From the NCBI RefSeq assembly GCF_002072175.1, contig NZ_MVIV01000001.1:186001-250000 (forward strand): DNA of 64,000 nucleotides. Reading direction: 5' to 3'. The first letter of the stretch is position 1. Every line of letters starts with the position of its first letter. Both the position numbers and the translations under genes were made by a program. Of this stretch, positions 1 through 8,109 are shown piece by piece. The DNA is from Actinomyces gaoshouyii. GTDB taxonomy: Bacteria; Actinomycetota; Actinomycetes; Actinomycetales; Actinomycetaceae. The notes beneath the pieces were generated by a model. It made no database searches. It was not told the DNA's origin and saw only the letters and a program-made list of their open reading frames with translations.

Positions 1-58
1 GCGTAGTGTCCTACTCGTTCCCCTGATCAACCCCTTCTCACCCGACGGCGGGCCGGCT

Positions 59-931
59 ATGCACGACGCACTTCTCATCCCCCAAGCACTCGTAGCCGCG
101 CCCGCCGTCGGCCCCCTCCCCGACGCCGTCACCATGGGGCCGACATCGGCGTGGGCCCTGCTCATCGTCAGCGCCCTGCTCGTGGGCCTGTCCAAGACCG
201 CCCTGCCCGGCGTCACCGCGATCGCCGTGGCCATATTCGCCCAGGTGCTCCCCGCCAAGGAGTCCACCGGCGTCATGCTCCTGCTGCTCCTGACCGGGGA
301 CCTGCCCGCCATCTGGGCCTACCGCCGCGACACCGACGCCACCATGCTCAAGCGGCTCGTGCCGGCCGTCGCCTGCGGCGTGCTGATCGGCGCGCTCTTC
401 CTGCGCGTGGCCTCCGACGATCTCATGCGCCGCGTCATCGGCTGGCTGATGATCGTCCTCATCGTCATCACCCTCGCGCAGCGCGCTCGCGGTCGGTACC
501 GAACCGGCGCCAGGTCCCGGGCCACGAGCGCGGGAGCATCATCGAGGGGCGGCACGGGCTCGGCCTCCAGGGCCGGCTCCTCGCCCACCGCCCGCATGGT
601 CTACGGGGCGCTCGCGGGCTTCTCCACGATGGTCGCCAACGCGGGCGGGCCCGTGACGAGTCTGTACTTCCTGGCCTGCCGCTACCCGGTCAAAGCCTTC
701 CTGGGCACGACCGCCTGGTTCTTCTTCCTGGTCAACCTCACCAAGCTCCCCTTCAGCATCGCCCTGGGGATCATCCATGTGGACGCCCTGGCGCTCGTAG
801 CGGTCCTCATCCCGGCGGTGCTGGTGGGAGCCCTGGCCGGCAGGCTCCTGGCCGACCGCATGCCGCAGCGCGTCTTCGACCCCGTCGTCATGGTCCTCAC
901 CGTCGTGGCGGCCCTGCCCCTCGTCGCCTGA
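59..931 (+). CDS. TauE/SafE (TSUP) family membrane permease
   Basis: Probable sulfite/organosulfonate or related anion exporter of the TSUP family in the cytoplasmic membrane; the substrate cannot be read from sequence. The 290-residue protein is strongly hydrophobic with about eight membrane segments. It has two related halves: the first carries a GLSKTALPG stretch near residues 43-51, and the second a GFSTMVANAGGP stretch near 190-200. These are the paired glycine-rich motifs typical of the family. A charged, Ser/Gly/Arg-rich linker (about residues 143-180) separates the halves. The start is uncertain because there is no clear ribosome-binding site; an alternative ATG lies at 134. Positions 1-58 upstream hold no recognisable gene. 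Confidence 0.8.
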   Translation: MHDALLIPQALVAAPAVGPLPDAVTMGPTSAWALLIVSALLVGLSKTALPGVTAIAVAIFAQVLPAKESTGVMLLLLLTGDLPAIWAYRRDTDATMLKRLVPAVACGVLIGALFLRVASDDLMRRVIGWLMIVLIVITLAQRARGRYRTGARSRATSAGASSRGGTGSASRAGSSPTARMVYGALAGFSTMVANAGGPVTSLYFLACRYPVKAFLGTTAWFFFLVNLTKLPFSIALGIIHVDALALVAVLIPAVLVGALAGRLLADRMPQRVFDPVVMVLTVVAALPLVA

Positions 932-1100
932 TCCCCCACCCCAGCCCCATGAGCGGCCTGTGGGTGTTCCCACAGCCCGGAGGCGCGCGTTTAAGGGACT
1001 TTGGTCGTCCTCGGGCGCGGAGAGGGGCACAATCGGTCATGAGCGCCGGCCGCCGCCCGGCGCCGCCGCTCGACGTCGAGATGAGAGAAGGACCAGCACC

Positions 1101-3155
1101 GTGGCGCGCAGCATCTACATCGCATCCCCCAACGCAGGAACCGGCAAGTCGACCGTGGCCCTCGGCCTGGTCAACGTACTCGCCAAGGTCGTCGCCAAAG
1201 TCGGCGTCTTCCGCCCCTTCGTGGATTCTCGCGCCGAGCACACCTTCCTCGACCTCCTCCTGACCCACTCCGGCTCCTCGCTGCCCGCCGAGCAGTGCAT
1301 CGGCGTCACCTGGGACGAGTTCCACGCCGACCCCGAGGAGGCGCTGCCCCGGATCGTCGACGCCTACCGCGCCGTTGCCCGCGAGCACGACGTCGTCATC
1401 ATCGACGGCTCCGATTTCACCGACGTCGCGGGCAACCCGGAGCTGTCCTTCAACGCGCGCGTCGCCGCCAATATCGGCGCCCCCATGCTCCTGGTCGTCT
1501 CCGGCGCCGGGGCTCCCGAGGAGGTACGGGCCAGCGTCGAGGTCTCCATGGCGGAGATCTCCGACAACCTCGGGCGCACCGCCGCCGTCCTGGCCAACCG
1601 CTGCCCCGAGGCCTCCCGCCGGGCGATCGCCGAGACTCTGGGCGGCATCGAGGGCGTCACCGCCTCCACCCTCCCCGAGGTGCCGCTCCTGTCCGCCCCG
1701 TCGGTCGGGGAGATCCTGAGCGCGGTGGACGGCACCCTCATCTCCGGGGATCCCGCCCTGCTGGAGCGCGAGGCGGAGTCCGTCCTCATCGGCGCTATGG
1801 ACGTCTCCCACCTCCTGGACCATCTCAAGGAAGGCCAGCTCGTCATCGTACCGGCCGACCGCTCGGCCGTGCTCATCTCCCTGGCGGCCGCCCAGGCCTC
1901 CTCCACCTTCCCCACCCTGTCGGGCCTCGTGCTCAACGGCGGTTTCAACGTCGCCCCGCACGCCCTGAGCATCGTCAAGGGCCTCGGGCTGACCCTGCCG
2001 ATCATCACCTCGCCCTTGGACACCTACGCCGCCGCCTCAGCAGCCGGCTCGGTCAAGGGCTACCTGGCCACCGCCTCGAAGCACAAGCTGGACGTCGCCA
2101 TCACCGCCTTCGAGCAGGAGGCGGACATCGCCTCCCTCATGGCGGCCCTCGAGGTCGAGCCCTCCGATGTCGTCACCCCCATCATGTTCCAGGCCGAGCT
2201 GGTGGAGCACGCCAAGGCCCGCACCACGACGATCGTCCTGCCCGAACCCGACGACGACCGCGTCCTGGAGGCCGCCGACGCCATCCTGCGCCGGGGCATC
2301 GCCGCCATCGTCCTGCTCGGTGATGAGACCGCGGTCCGCTCGCGCGCCGCCGAGCTCGGCCTGGACATCTCCGCGGCGCGCGTCGTCTCGCCCTCGGACC
2401 CCGAGCTGCTGGAGAAGTACGCCGCCGAGTTCGCCCGCCTGCGCGCCAAGAAGGGCGTCACCCTGGAGGAGGCCCGGGAGAAGGTGCAGGACGTCTCCTA
2501 CTTCGGCACCATGATGGTCCACATGGGGGACGCCGACGGCATGGTCTCCGGCGCCGCCCACACCACCGCCCACACGATCGTCCCCTCCTTCCAGATCATC
2601 AAGACCAAGCCGGGAACCTCCATCGTCTCCTCGGTCTTCCTCATGCTCCTGGAGGACCGCGTCCTCGTCTACGGCGACTGCGCCGTCAACCCCGAGCCCA
2701 CCGCCGAGCAGCTCGCCGATATCGCCATCTCCAGCGCGCAGACCGCCCGCCAGTTCGGCGTCGAGCCGCGCGTGGCGATGCTGTCCTTCTCCACCGGGAC
2801 CTCCGGCCAGGGCGCGGACGTGGACAAGGTCCGCGAGGCCACCGAGCTGGTGCGCGCCAAGGCGCCCGAACTCGCCGTCGAGGGCCCCATCCAGTACGAC
2901 GCCGCCATCGACCCGACAGTCGCGGCGAAGAAGGCCCCTGACTCGGCGGTGGCAGGCAAGGCCACGGTCTTCATCTTCCCGGACCTGTCCAGCGGAAACA
3001 TCGGCTACAAGGCTGTGCAGCGCTCATCGGGCGCCGTCGCCGTCGGCCCGATCCTCCAGGGCCTCAACAAGCCCGTCAACGACCTGTCCCGCGGGGCGCT
3101 GGTCGAGGACATCGTCAACACCGTGGCCATCACCGCGGTCCAGGCCCAGGGCTGA
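1101..3155 (+). CDS. pta: Phosphate acetyltransferase, long form
   Basis: Converts acetyl-CoA and phosphate to acetyl phosphate in the cytoplasm, the first step of acetate overflow. The 684-residue protein has the long three-part layout: an N-terminal P-loop domain (SPNAGTGKST near residues 8-17), a central DRTGG-like domain, and a C-terminal PTA_PTB catalytic domain from about residue 370 (SGAAHTTAHT, FSTGTSGQG, PDLSSGNIGYK). The reading frame is open from 960. The GTG at 1101 is preferred because a GAGAAGGA ribosome-binding site sits just upstream and the protein then begins at the conserved ARSIYIASP. ackA follows 48 bp downstream on the same strand, so the two are almost certainly co-transcribed. 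Confidence 0.95.
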   Translation: MARSIYIASPNAGTGKSTVALGLVNVLAKVVAKVGVFRPFVDSRAEHTFLDLLLTHSGSSLPAEQCIGVTWDEFHADPEEALPRIVDAYRAVAREHDVVIIDGSDFTDVAGNPELSFNARVAANIGAPMLLVVSGAGAPEEVRASVEVSMAEISDNLGRTAAVLANRCPEASRRAIAETLGGIEGVTASTLPEVPLLSAPSVGEILSAVDGTLISGDPALLEREAESVLIGAMDVSHLLDHLKEGQLVIVPADRSAVLISLAAAQASSTFPTLSGLVLNGGFNVAPHALSIVKGLGLTLPIITSPLDTYAAASAAGSVKGYLATASKHKLDVAITAFEQEADIASLMAALEVEPSDVVTPIMFQAELVEHAKARTTTIVLPEPDDDRVLEAADAILRRGIAAIVLLGDETAVRSRAAELGLDISAARVVSPSDPELLEKYAAEFARLRAKKGVTLEEAREKVQDVSYFGTMMVHMGDADGMVSGAAHTTAHTIVPSFQIIKTKPGTSIVSSVFLMLLEDRVLVYGDCAVNPEPTAEQLADIAISSAQTARQFGVEPRVAMLSFSTGTSGQGADVDKVREATELVRAKAPELAVEGPIQYDAAIDPTVAAKKAPDSAVAGKATVFIFPDLSSGNIGYKAVQRSSGAVAVGPILQGLNKPVNDLSRGALVEDIVNTVAITAVQAQG

Positions 3156-3203
3156 CCGGTCCGTCGCGGCTTCCCCTCCTCCCCTCCCCCACGAAAGGCA
3201 GAT

Positions 3204-4394
3204 ATGACCACCCGAACCGTCCTCGTCATCAACTCCGGTTCCTCCTCCATCAAGTACCAGCTCGTCGACCCGGACTCCGGGGCCTCCCTGGCCTCCGGCC
3301 TCGTCGAGCGCATCGGCGAGCCCGAGGGCGCCATCAAGCACAAGCACGGCGAGGACGTCACCGAACTGACCGGGCCCGTGGCCGATCACGGCGCCGGCCT
3401 GACCGAGGTGCTGCGCCTCTTCGATGAGAAGGGTCCCACGCTCACCGAGGCGAACATCGTGGCCGTGGGCCACCGCGTCGTCCAGGGCGGCAAGCACTTC
3501 TCCGGTCCGGCGCTCATCGACGACGACGTCGTGGCCACCATCGAGAGGCTCGTGCCGCTCGGCCCCCTGCACAACCCCGCCCACCTCAAGGGCATCGAGG
3601 TGGGCCGCAAGCTCCTCTCCGATGTTCCGCACGTCGCCGTCTTCGACACCGCGTTCTTCCAGGACCTGCCCGAGGAGGCCGCCCGCTACGCCCTCAACCG
3701 GGAGGTGGCCGACGCCTACGAGATCCGCCGCTACGGCGCCCACGGCACCTCCCACCAGTACGTCTCCGGCGTCGTCGCCGACATGCTGGGCCGCAACGAC
3801 CTCAAGCAGGTGGTCCTCCACCTGGGCAACGGCGCCTCCGCCTCCGCCGTCGTCGGCGCTCACGCGGTCGAGACCTCCATGGGTCTGACGCCGCTGGAGG
3901 GCCTCGTCATGGGCGGGCGCACCGGCGACATCGACCCCGCCGCCGTCTTCCACCTGACCCGTGTGGCCGGCAAGAGCGTGGACGAAATCGACCACCTCTT
4001 CAACCGCGAGTCCGGCATGAAGGGCCTGGCCGGGGACAATGACATGCGCGCCGTCTGGGCCCGCATCAACGCCGGGGAGTCCCAGGCACGCGAGGCCATG
4101 GACATCTACCTGCACCGCCTGGTCAAGTACGTCGGCGCCTACACTGCCGTCATGGGCGGCCTCGAGGCCCTCACCTTCACCGCGGGCATCGGCGAGAATG
4201 ACGCCAACCTCCGCGCCGAGCTCTGCGAGCGCCTCGCCTACATGGGAATGCGGATCGACGGCGAGGCGAATGCTCTCCACTCGGCTGAGGCGCGTATCAT
4301 CTCGACTCCGGAATCCACTGTCACCGTACTTGTGGTTCCCACCAACGAGGAGCTCGCCATCGCGCGCCAAGCGATGACTCTGGTTCAAGGCTGA
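3204..4394 (+). CDS. ackA: Acetate kinase
   Basis: Transfers phosphate from acetyl phosphate to ADP, giving acetate and ATP. The 396-residue length is standard for the family. Visible ASKHA-fold motifs are NSGSSSIKY at the N-terminus, GHRVVQGG near residue 90, HGTSHQYVS near 180, the adenosine-binding HLGNGASA, and the signature LTPLEGLVMGGRTGDIDP. A purine-rich site (ACGAAAGGCAG) precedes the ATG. It is the second gene of the pta-ackA unit and is followed by a strong hairpin terminator. Confidence 0.97.
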   Translation: MTTRTVLVINSGSSSIKYQLVDPDSGASLASGLVERIGEPEGAIKHKHGEDVTELTGPVADHGAGLTEVLRLFDEKGPTLTEANIVAVGHRVVQGGKHFSGPALIDDDVVATIERLVPLGPLHNPAHLKGIEVGRKLLSDVPHVAVFDTAFFQDLPEEAARYALNREVADAYEIRRYGAHGTSHQYVSGVVADMLGRNDLKQVVLHLGNGASASAVVGAHAVETSMGLTPLEGLVMGGRTGDIDPAAVFHLTRVAGKSVDEIDHLFNRESGMKGLAGDNDMRAVWARINAGESQAREAMDIYLHRLVKYVGAYTAVMGGLEALTFTAGIGENDANLRAELCERLAYMGMRIDGEANALHSAEARIISTPESTVTVLVVPTNEELAIARQAMTLVQG

Positions 4395-4435
4395 TCTGAG
4401 GCCTCCCTGGCGCCGGCAACAGCGCTCCTCGAACG

Positions 4436-4468
4436 GGCCCGGCCGCAGCACCCCGCTGCGGCCGGGCC
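4436..4468 (+). terminator. Hairpin terminator after pta-ackA
   Basis: Perfect 14-bp GC-rich stem (arms 4436-4449 and 4455-4468) with a 5-nt ACCCC loop, 41 bp after the ackA stop. It also lies before the 3' end of the convergent RNase HI gene, so it may act in both directions. There is no clear T-tract, which is usual in actinobacteria. Confidence 0.75.
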
Positions 4469-4575
4469 TGCTGGTACCTACCCGGGCGCCCGGTCCACAT
4501 GAGACCGCGCAGGCTCCCCCGCGCGAGCGCCCTCGGGCGCCGGGGGCCGCTGCTCCGGGCGGAGCGGTCGGGGCC

Positions 4576-5190
4576 TCAGAAGAGGGTGCCTCGCTCGGCG
4601 CGCAAGCGGGCGCGTCGGGCGGCAGTGGCACCGGGCACCGCAGCGGGTTTTTCGGCGGACGTCCCGGTGGGAGCCGCAGAGGCGCCGGGCGCTCCGACCG
4701 GCCGCGCGGGCGAGCCGGCGCCGGGCCAGCCCGGCCCGCTGGGAACCGCACCGCCCCGCTGGTAGGCGGTGGCGGCGGCGCGGGCACGGGCATCGGCGGC
4801 CTCATTCATGGGATGGCCCACGTGCCCCCTCACCCATTCGAAGCGCACCTGCCGACCTGCCAGGGCCTCGTCCAGGGCGCGCATGAGGTCCTCGTTGAGG
4901 ACCGGCTTGCCGTCGGCCTTGCGCCAACCGCGCCTCTTCCAGCCGTGGCGCCACTTGGTCAGGGAGTTGATCACGTACTGGGAGTCCGCCTGGATGAGGA
5001 TGTCCTCGCCCTCCAATCCGGCGGCGGCGGTCGCCCGCAAGAGCTCGAGGACGGCGGTGAGCTCGCCTCGGTTGTTCGTGGACTCGGGCCAGCCGCCGGC
5101 CGCCCAGCAGTCGTCGCTCACGTACCATGCCCAGCCGGCGGGTCCGGGATTGCCGAGGGCCGATCCGTCCGCGGCGGCGATGATCGTCAT
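4576..5190 (-). CDS. rnhA: Ribonuclease HI with C-terminal Pro/Ala-rich tail
   Basis: Degrades the RNA strand of RNA-DNA hybrids. The catalytic core occupies about residues 1-143. The first Asp (AADGSALGNPG), Glu (NNRGELTAV), second Asp (QADSQYVI) and the C-terminal NEAADARA Asp of the DEDD set are visible, with the flexible histidine region GHVGHPMNE. The start chosen is the ATG at 5190, which places the first catalytic Asp at residue 8. A tail of about 60 residues rich in Pro, Ala and Gly follows the core and ends in an Arg-rich segment. This tail is not part of the usual 150-residue enzyme. Confidence 0.92.
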   Translation of the reverse strand: MTIIAAADGSALGNPGPAGWAWYVSDDCWAAGGWPESTNNRGELTAVLELLRATAAAGLEGEDILIQADSQYVINSLTKWRHGWKRRGWRKADGKPVLNEDLMRALDEALAGRQVRFEWVRGHVGHPMNEAADARARAAATAYQRGGAVPSGPGWPGAGSPARPVGAPGASAAPTGTSAEKPAAVPGATAARRARLRAERGTLF

Positions 5191-5238
5191 GGCGCACACC
5201 CTACCGGGCGATGGCGGTTCCCCGGCGGCGCCCCCGAA

Positions 5239-5280
5239 CCTGCGGGGCGCCCCTCCGCTTCGGGAGGGGCGCCCCGCAGG
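5239..5280 (-). terminator. Hairpin terminator downstream of ptsH
   Basis: Perfect 18-bp GC-rich stem (5239-5256 with 5263-5280) and a 6-nt loop containing the stable TTCG type, 20 bp past the HPr stop on the minus strand. It separates ptsH from the RNase HI gene. Confidence 0.82.
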
Positions 5281-5299
5281 CGCAAGATGCGAGAGCGCC

Positions 5300-5566
5300 T
5301 CAGGCGTCGAGGTCGGTCTCGAGGAGGGCCTTGAGCTCGGCCAGGGCGGCGTCAGCGCCGTCGGCATCCGAGGCCAGGGTGACGACATCGCCGAAACCGG
5401 CGCCAAGGGTCATGACGCCGAGGATGGAGGAGGCGTCGACCGGCGCACCGCCCTCCTTGGCGATGGTGACGGGGACGCCCTTCTCGGCGACGGCCTTGAC
5501 GAAGGTGGCGGCGGGACGGGCGTGAAGACCGACCTTGGAGGCGATGGTGGCGGTGACCTGAGCCAT
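5300..5566 (-). CDS. ptsH: HPr phosphocarrier protein of the PTS
   Basis: Small cytoplasmic phosphocarrier that passes phosphate from enzyme I to sugar-specific EIIA proteins. It has 88 residues, the usual size. The active-site histidine is in GLHARPAATF (about residue 15), and the regulatory-type serine lies in DASSILGVMTLG (about residue 46-47). A strong AAGGAG ribosome-binding site precedes the ATG. It is a stand-alone gene here: no enzyme I or EII genes are adjacent, guaB3 is 76 bp upstream, and a strong terminator follows. Confidence 0.96.
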   Translation of the reverse strand: MAQVTATIASKVGLHARPAATFVKAVAEKGVPVTIAKEGGAPVDASSILGVMTLGAGFGDVVTLASDADGADAALAELKALLETDLDA

Positions 5567-5642
5567 AGTGGTGCTCCTTAGGATGAGGGACAGGCGCGCG
5601 GGCGCAGCGTCCTGATGGTGTGCAGCGATCCCGCTGAACGTG

Positions 5643-6818
5643 TCACAGCCTATCCGTTTTGCTCCTCCGCGGCATGTCTCTCGTGGGATCAGTCACGGAT
5701 GGCATGTAGGGGGCGACGACGATCTGGGCGCGCTGAAGCTCCTTGACGTCGCCATAGCCGGTGGTGGCCAGGGTGCGCCGCAGGGCGCCCATGATGTTGA
5801 GCGTGCCATCGGCGCGGTCCGAGGGGCCGTTGAGGATCTCCTCGAGGGTTCCCACGGTGCCCACATGCGTGCGGTAGCCGCGCGGGAGCCGGTCGTGGTA
5901 GGCCTCCGGGCCCCAGTGGTAGCCTCCGCCCGGCGCCTCGGCCGCCCGGGCGAGCGCCGCGCCGAGCATGACGGCATCGGCCCCGCAGGCGATGGCCTTG
6001 ACGACGTCGCCGGAGTTGCCGACCCCGCCGTCGGCGATGACGTGGACGTAGCGGCCCCCGGACTCGTCCATGTAGTCGCGTCTGGCGGCGGCGACGTCGG
6101 CGACTGCGGTGGCCATGGGCATGTGGAGGCCGAGGACCTGGCGGATGGAGGAGGATGCCCCACCTCCCTGGCCCACGAGGACCCCGGCGGCCCCGGTGCG
6201 CATGAGGTGGAGGGCCGCCGTGTAGGTGGTCACCCCGCCGACGACGACGGGCACGTCGAGCTCGTAGATGAAGCGCTTGAGGTTGAGCGGCTCCTTGGCG
6301 CCGGAGACGTGCTCGGCCGAGACGGTGGAGCCGCGGATGATGAGCAGGTCCACGCCGGCCTCGATGACGGCGCGCCAGTGCTCGAGGGTGCGGTTGGGGC
6401 TGAGCCTGCCCGCGACGACGGCGCCGGAGGCTCGCAGCTCCGAGACGCGCTCGGCGATGAGGGCGTGGTCCACGCGCCGCGAGTACACGTCCTGAAGGAC
6501 GCGCGTGGCCTCCTCGGGAGCGGCGGAGCAGATGCGCGCATAGGCATCGGCCGGGTCCTCGTAACGGGTCCACAGGCCCTCCAGGTCAAGGGTGCCGATG
6601 CCTCCCAGGCCGCCGACGGCGATCGCCGTCCGCGGCGCCATCGCGGAGTCCATGGGGGCGGCCATGACGGGCAGGTCGACGTGGTAGGCGTCCAGTTGCC
6701 AGCCGACGCGCACATCACGGACGTCCCGGGTGCGCCGGGAGGGGACGAGGGCGATGTCCTCGAAGGAGTAGGCCTGGTGCGCGCGCTTGGAACGCCCGAT
6801 CTCGATCTCACCGCTCAT
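5643..6818 (-). CDS. guaB3: GuaB3 family IMP dehydrogenase-related protein
   Basis: Actinobacterial paralogue of IMP dehydrogenase and GMP reductase; its reaction is less settled than that of GuaB. The 391-residue TIM-barrel protein begins with the conserved VEIGR-like segment (EIEIGRSKRAHQAY) and has FEDIALVPS, PVMAAPMDS, a GGV.TY phosphate-binding region and the loop CGADAVMLG. The tandem CBS domains of canonical GuaB are absent. Canonical guaB is also in this window (12139-13659). The gene is divergent from the exonuclease gene across a 449-bp region that contains a repeat array. Confidence 0.9.
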   Translation of the reverse strand: MSGEIEIGRSKRAHQAYSFEDIALVPSRRTRDVRDVRVGWQLDAYHVDLPVMAAPMDSAMAPRTAIAVGGLGGIGTLDLEGLWTRYEDPADAYARICSAAPEEATRVLQDVYSRRVDHALIAERVSELRASGAVVAGRLSPNRTLEHWRAVIEAGVDLLIIRGSTVSAEHVSGAKEPLNLKRFIYELDVPVVVGGVTTYTAALHLMRTGAAGVLVGQGGGASSSIRQVLGLHMPMATAVADVAAARRDYMDESGGRYVHVIADGGVGNSGDVVKAIACGADAVMLGAALARAAEAPGGGYHWGPEAYHDRLPRGYRTHVGTVGTLEEILNGPSDRADGTLNIMGALRRTLATTGYGDVKELQRAQIVVAPYMPSVTDPTRDMPRRSKTDRL

Positions 6819-6944
6819 GGGGTGATGGTAGCGGTGAGCGGTGAGACGGCAGCGGCGGGCGCTGCGAACGAGGTTCGGGCGACCTTTCCTGGCGCGCGCC
6901 CTCCCGCAGGTCGAACCACCTATCCGGCACGCATCCCTCCCCCA

Positions 6945-7050
6945 GTGTGGACCGCCTCGTCACTCCAATGAGGTGGTCCACACGTCAGAAGGTGGTCCGT
7001 ATTGCGGGAAAGCGGTCCATACCGCGGGAAGCTGATCCGTACCCGGCGCC
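6945..7050. repeat. Degenerate 20-bp tandem array plus inverted repeat between guaB3 and the exonuclease gene
   Basis: Four consecutive 20-bp units (6971-6990, 6991-7010, 7011-7030, 7031-7050) share a core GGTCC followed by a purine and TA/CA, and units 2 and 3 end in GCGGGAA. The first unit also forms a 13-bp inverted repeat with one G-T mismatch against 6945-6957. The array lies in the 449-bp intergenic region (6819-7267) shared by two divergent genes, so it may be a cluster of operators. Nothing else was recognised in that region. Confidence 0.6.
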
Positions 7051-7267
7051 AGCGGCGCCACCAGCACGGCCGCACGCGCCGCTGGTTACTCCCGCCGCCT
7101 CGTGTGCGCCCCGCACCCGATCTACCGCAGGTGCATTAGGAGCCGCCCCCGCACATACCGGATGGCCGGCCTGCCGCCCGACGAGGCCTCCGTGCGCCGC
7201 CCCAGCCGCCCCCCCCTACGCATGCCGGGCAGCCGTTCGTGTCCGAAGGCGGTGGCACACTCGGGGC

Positions 7268-8053
7268 ATGAGCCACAGCACTCCTCACCCTCACTCCGCC
7301 AGCTCCCCCACCGGGACCGGCAGCCCCTCCCGCACCTGGGCCGACGGACCGCTGCTCGGCTTCGACACGGAGACGACCGGGGTGAGCCCCACCCAGGACC
7401 GTCTCGTGACGGCGGCACTCGTCTGGCGCGGCCCGCGGCTGCCGGACGACACCCGCGCTCAGAAGGTGCGCACCTGGCTGGCGGACCCCGGCGTCGAGAT
7501 CCCCGCCACGGCGGCGGCCGTGCACGGGATCACCACGCAGCGCGCCCGCGCGCAGGGGCGGCCTGCGGCCGAGGTGCTGGAAGAGGTCGCCGGAGCCCTC
7601 GCCACGGCGATGGCCCAGGGAACGCCGGTGGTCGCTTTCAATGCCCCCTTCGACCTCACGCTCATGGAGGCCGAGCTGGCCCGTCACGGCCTGTCCACCC
7701 TGCGCCAGCGCCTCGGCGGCCAGATCGCCCCGGTGCTGGACCTGCTCGTCCTCGACCGTGCCGTCGACCGCTACCGCAAGGGCAAGCGCCGCCTGGGGGA
7801 CGTGTGCGCGGTCTACGGCGTGCAGGTGGACGAGGCGCTGCACACGGCGGAGGTGGACGTTGCTGCCACGCTCGACGTCCTCGAGGCGATGGCCCGCGTG
7901 CACCCGCGGGTGGCCGGCACGGACCTGGCGGCCCTGCAGGGCCTGCAGGCCGAGGCCCACCGCGCCTGGGCCGAGTCCCTCAACCAGTGGCTCACCCGCC
8001 GGGGCCGCACCCCCGACGCCGACCCCTCCTGGCCCCTGGCCAGCACGAGCTGA
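7268..8053 (+). CDS. DnaQ-type DEDDh 3'-5' exonuclease
   Basis: Predicted 3'-5' exonuclease of the DNA polymerase III epsilon type, acting on DNA or RNA ends with two metal ions. The 261-residue protein has motif Exo I (GFDTETTGV, residues about 34-42), Exo II (FNAPFDLTLMEAEL) and Exo III of the DEDDh class (HTAEVDVAAT). No polymerase, helicase or BRCT domain is present, so it is a stand-alone enzyme. The frame is open far upstream. The ATG at 7268 was chosen because it precedes the exonuclease core by a normal distance; the upstream part is Pro/Arg-rich shadow sequence. Confidence 0.85.
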   Translation: MSHSTPHPHSASSPTGTGSPSRTWADGPLLGFDTETTGVSPTQDRLVTAALVWRGPRLPDDTRAQKVRTWLADPGVEIPATAAAVHGITTQRARAQGRPAAEVLEEVAGALATAMAQGTPVVAFNAPFDLTLMEAELARHGLSTLRQRLGGQIAPVLDLLVLDRAVDRYRKGKRRLGDVCAVYGVQVDEALHTAEVDVAATLDVLEAMARVHPRVAGTDLAALQGLQAEAHRAWAESLNQWLTRRGRTPDADPSWPLASTS

Positions 8054-8088
8054 CGGGTCGACCAGGCCCAGCGGCCCGGCCGACCCGT
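8053..8088. terminator. Bidirectional hairpin between the exonuclease and ABC permease genes
   Basis: An 8-bp outer stem (8053-8060 with 8081-8088) encloses further GC-rich pairing, between two converging gene ends. The position supports termination in both directions; the stem is weaker than others in this window. Confidence 0.5.
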
Positions 8089-8109
8089 CGCTCCCGACGC
8101 CCAGGCAGC

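Noticed and set aside
1-58. End of an upstream gene at the left edge
   Set aside because: No frame with recognisable protein sequence can be supported in so short a stretch.
960-1100. Upstream extension of the pta frame
   Set aside because: The added residues are basic and unlike Pta; GTG 1101 has a good ribosome-binding site and the conserved N-terminus.
3024-4805. 593-codon minus-strand frame opposite ackA
   Set aside because: Runs antisense through the whole of ackA and its terminator; no domain recognised.
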